DNA of 25,412 nucleotides from JADZAI01 sp964390465 (lineage in GTDB: Bacteria > Pseudomonadota > Alphaproteobacteria > Micropepsales > Micropepsaceae). The position numbers and the translations under genes are program-made. How positions within the stretch are numbered: position 1 is the first letter of the stretch; each line of letters starts with the position of its first letter. Location of the stretch: NCBI GenBank assembly GCA_964390465.1, contig CAYMIJ010000025.1, forward strand, positions 1-25,412. The letters run 5' to 3'. Positions 24,372 to 25,412 of this stretch are shown piece after piece. Under the pieces are notes generated by a model, which saw only the letters and a program-made list of their open reading frames with translations, searched no databases and was not told where the DNA came from.

Positions 24372-25259
24372 ATGCATCAGGTCTGGGAAACGGTCATACG
24401 CCTGTATCGCATCGTGATGGATGCGGTGTGGCGTTTTCTTGGCAATGACAACTGGGCCATTGCCAGCGACATCGCACTGGCGACGCTGATGTCGCTGTTT
24501 CCGTTTCTCATCATTGTGACGGCGGCCGCCTCGCTGATTGGCGACGAGCGGCTGGCCAAGGAAGTGGCCGATCTCATTCTCGCCTCCTGGCCGCCGCAGG
24601 TGGGTGAGCGCCTTGCCGCCGAAGTCCTGCGCGTGCTGACTGGCGAACACCGCGATTTCCTGACCCTTGGTTCGGTTCTGGCGATCTATTTCTCGTCCAG
24701 CGCGGTGCAGTCGGTGCGTATCGGGCTGAACCGCGCCTATGGTGTCATCGAAACGCGCTCGTGGGTGCTGACGCGCCTTGAATCCATCGGCTTCGTCATT
24801 CTGGGTGTTTTCGTGCTGATGAGCCTTGCGCTGCTCATCATTCTTGGGCCGGTCATCTATCGCACGGTCGTGGCCTATGTGCCCGAAGTGGCGGAGTTCG
24901 CAGGCACCATCACGGCGCTGCGCTTTGCCATCGCCAGTATTGTCATCATCGTCGCGCTGACCATCGCCCATTACTGGCTGCCGTCCGGGTGGCGACGCCT
25001 GAAGGATATATGGCCGGGTATTCTCATCACCCTTGCAGGCTGGATTGGCACCGGCGTCGGCTTTGGCTGGTATCTCGACGATTTCGGCAGCAATTACGTT
25101 TACACCTATGCGGGCCTTGCCACGGGCATGATCGCGTTGGCCTTCCTTTATTTCTCCGCCGCCATTTTCCTGTTCGGCGGCGAGTTCAACGCAGCGATCA
25201 TGCGCGCCCGCCGTGCGCGCGCGTCCGACGCGGCGTCCGAATGGGTGTCGGCAATCTGA
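24372..25259 (+). CDS. YihY/BrkB family membrane protein
   Basis: A 295-residue inner-membrane protein of the YihY/virulence factor BrkB family (once mislabelled ribonuclease BN). Six hydrophobic segments are visible, starting with the characteristic IALATLMSLFPFLIIVTAAA, then IYFSSSAVQSVRIGLNRAYGV, a helix pair around 140-165 and 185-210, HYWLPSGWRRLKDIWPGILI, and GMIALAFLYFSAAIFLFGGEFNA near the end. Its molecular function is unproven. The ATG at 24372 is preferred; an upstream TTG at 24345 in the same frame is possible, and neither has a convincing ribosome site. It is transcribed against mcd and ccr and lies between them. Confidence 0.85.
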   Translation: MHQVWETVIRLYRIVMDAVWRFLGNDNWAIASDIALATLMSLFPFLIIVTAAASLIGDERLAKEVADLILASWPPQVGERLAAEVLRVLTGEHRDFLTLGSVLAIYFSSSAVQSVRIGLNRAYGVIETRSWVLTRLESIGFVILGVFVLMSLALLIILGPVIYRTVVAYVPEVAEFAGTITALRFAIASIVIIVALTIAHYWLPSGWRRLKDIWPGILITLAGWIGTGVGFGWYLDDFGSNYVYTYAGLATGMIALAFLYFSAAIFLFGGEFNAAIMRARRARASDAASEWVSAI

Positions 25260-25292
25260 AAGAGCGTGGCTGTTCATAAGCCGCAAGAAGCC

Positions 25293-25412
25293 TCAGGCCC
25301 CTGTCGCTTCAATCACGTCCTCGAAGGTGCGCAGGCCCGTACGCGGCGCATTCACCAGCACCGCCATGTTGCCGGGCAGGTGCTCGTTCTTCCACATCTT
25401 GGTGTGGGCCTT
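25293..25412 (-). CDS. ccr: Crotonyl-CoA carboxylase/reductase, C-terminal end (partial)
   Basis: The last 39 codons and stop of a gene that enters from the right edge. The visible peptide includes HTKMWKNEHLPGNMAVLVNA and ends in RTGLRTFEDVIEATGA. This matches my memory of the C terminus of Ccr, the NADPH-dependent reductive carboxylase that makes ethylmalonyl-CoA from crotonyl-CoA, where a 'MWKNxHxPGNMAVLV' stretch precedes a closing 'RTFEDxxEA'. The call rests on this short stretch plus the nearby mcd gene. It is convergent with the YihY gene, 33 bp between stops. Confidence 0.75.
   Translation of the reverse strand, partial: KAHTKMWKNEHLPGNMAVLVNAPRTGLRTFEDVIEATGA

Noticed and set aside
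24303..25286. A 327-codon open frame on the minus strand opposite the YihY gene
   Set aside because: Its product is rich in His, Arg, Asp and Gln with no fold or motif, while the plus strand encodes a clear YihY membrane protein. It is an antisense shadow in GC-rich DNA.

Overview
The window is about 25 kb of chromosomal DNA from an alphaproteobacterium. The lineage call rests on a DUF4167 gene next to prmC/prfA, a CTTGAC-N17-CTAAAT promoter of the alphaproteobacterial housekeeping type, the rodZ-ispG-prfA-prmC-DUF4167 order, and genes of the ethylmalonyl-CoA pathway. I cannot name the genus. Nearly all of the sequence is coding. I see no phage, insertion sequence, CRISPR array or defence island.

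Layout. (1) 1-5443: the 3' part of scpA (methylmalonyl-CoA mutase large subunit), a small secreted protein, rmuC, a DUF3108 protein and meaB, the GTPase that protects the mutase. (2) 5440-8744: rpmB (L28) behind a likely promoter and a terminator-like leader hairpin, then convergent clpB with a sigma-32-like promoter; both genes end at one 14-bp bidirectional terminator. (3) 8745-11623: an apparent accessory block made of a MOSC protein, an unfamiliar exported HExxH metallopeptidase with a lipocalin-like C-terminal domain, and a small DUF883-like membrane protein. (4) 11649-17106, minus strand: rodZ-ispG-prfA-prmC-DUF4167. This block carries a 467-bp direct tandem duplication (465/467 identical) running from inside DUF4167 to inside prmC. 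It leaves both original genes intact and creates an in-frame DUF4167::PrmC chimeric ORF. (5) 17279-18542: a membrane acyltransferase and tRNA-Thr(CGT). (6) 18632-24271, minus strand: mcd (methylsuccinyl-CoA dehydrogenase), a 987-residue ATP-grasp ligase/M32 carboxypeptidase fusion, and an alpha/beta hydrolase, probably co-transcribed. (7) 24372-25412: a divergent YihY/BrkB membrane protein and the C-terminal end of ccr.

How they fit. ccr and mcd at the right, with scpA and meaB at the left, belong to one metabolic stream: crotonyl-CoA to ethylmalonyl-CoA to methylsuccinyl-CoA to mesaconyl-CoA, and methylmalonyl-CoA to succinyl-CoA. They imply acetate or C2 assimilation through the ethylmalonyl-CoA pathway. 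The most unusual items are the ligase/peptidase fusion placed directly behind mcd, the duplication-born chimeric gene, the probable attenuator in the rpmB leader, and the exported metallopeptidase.
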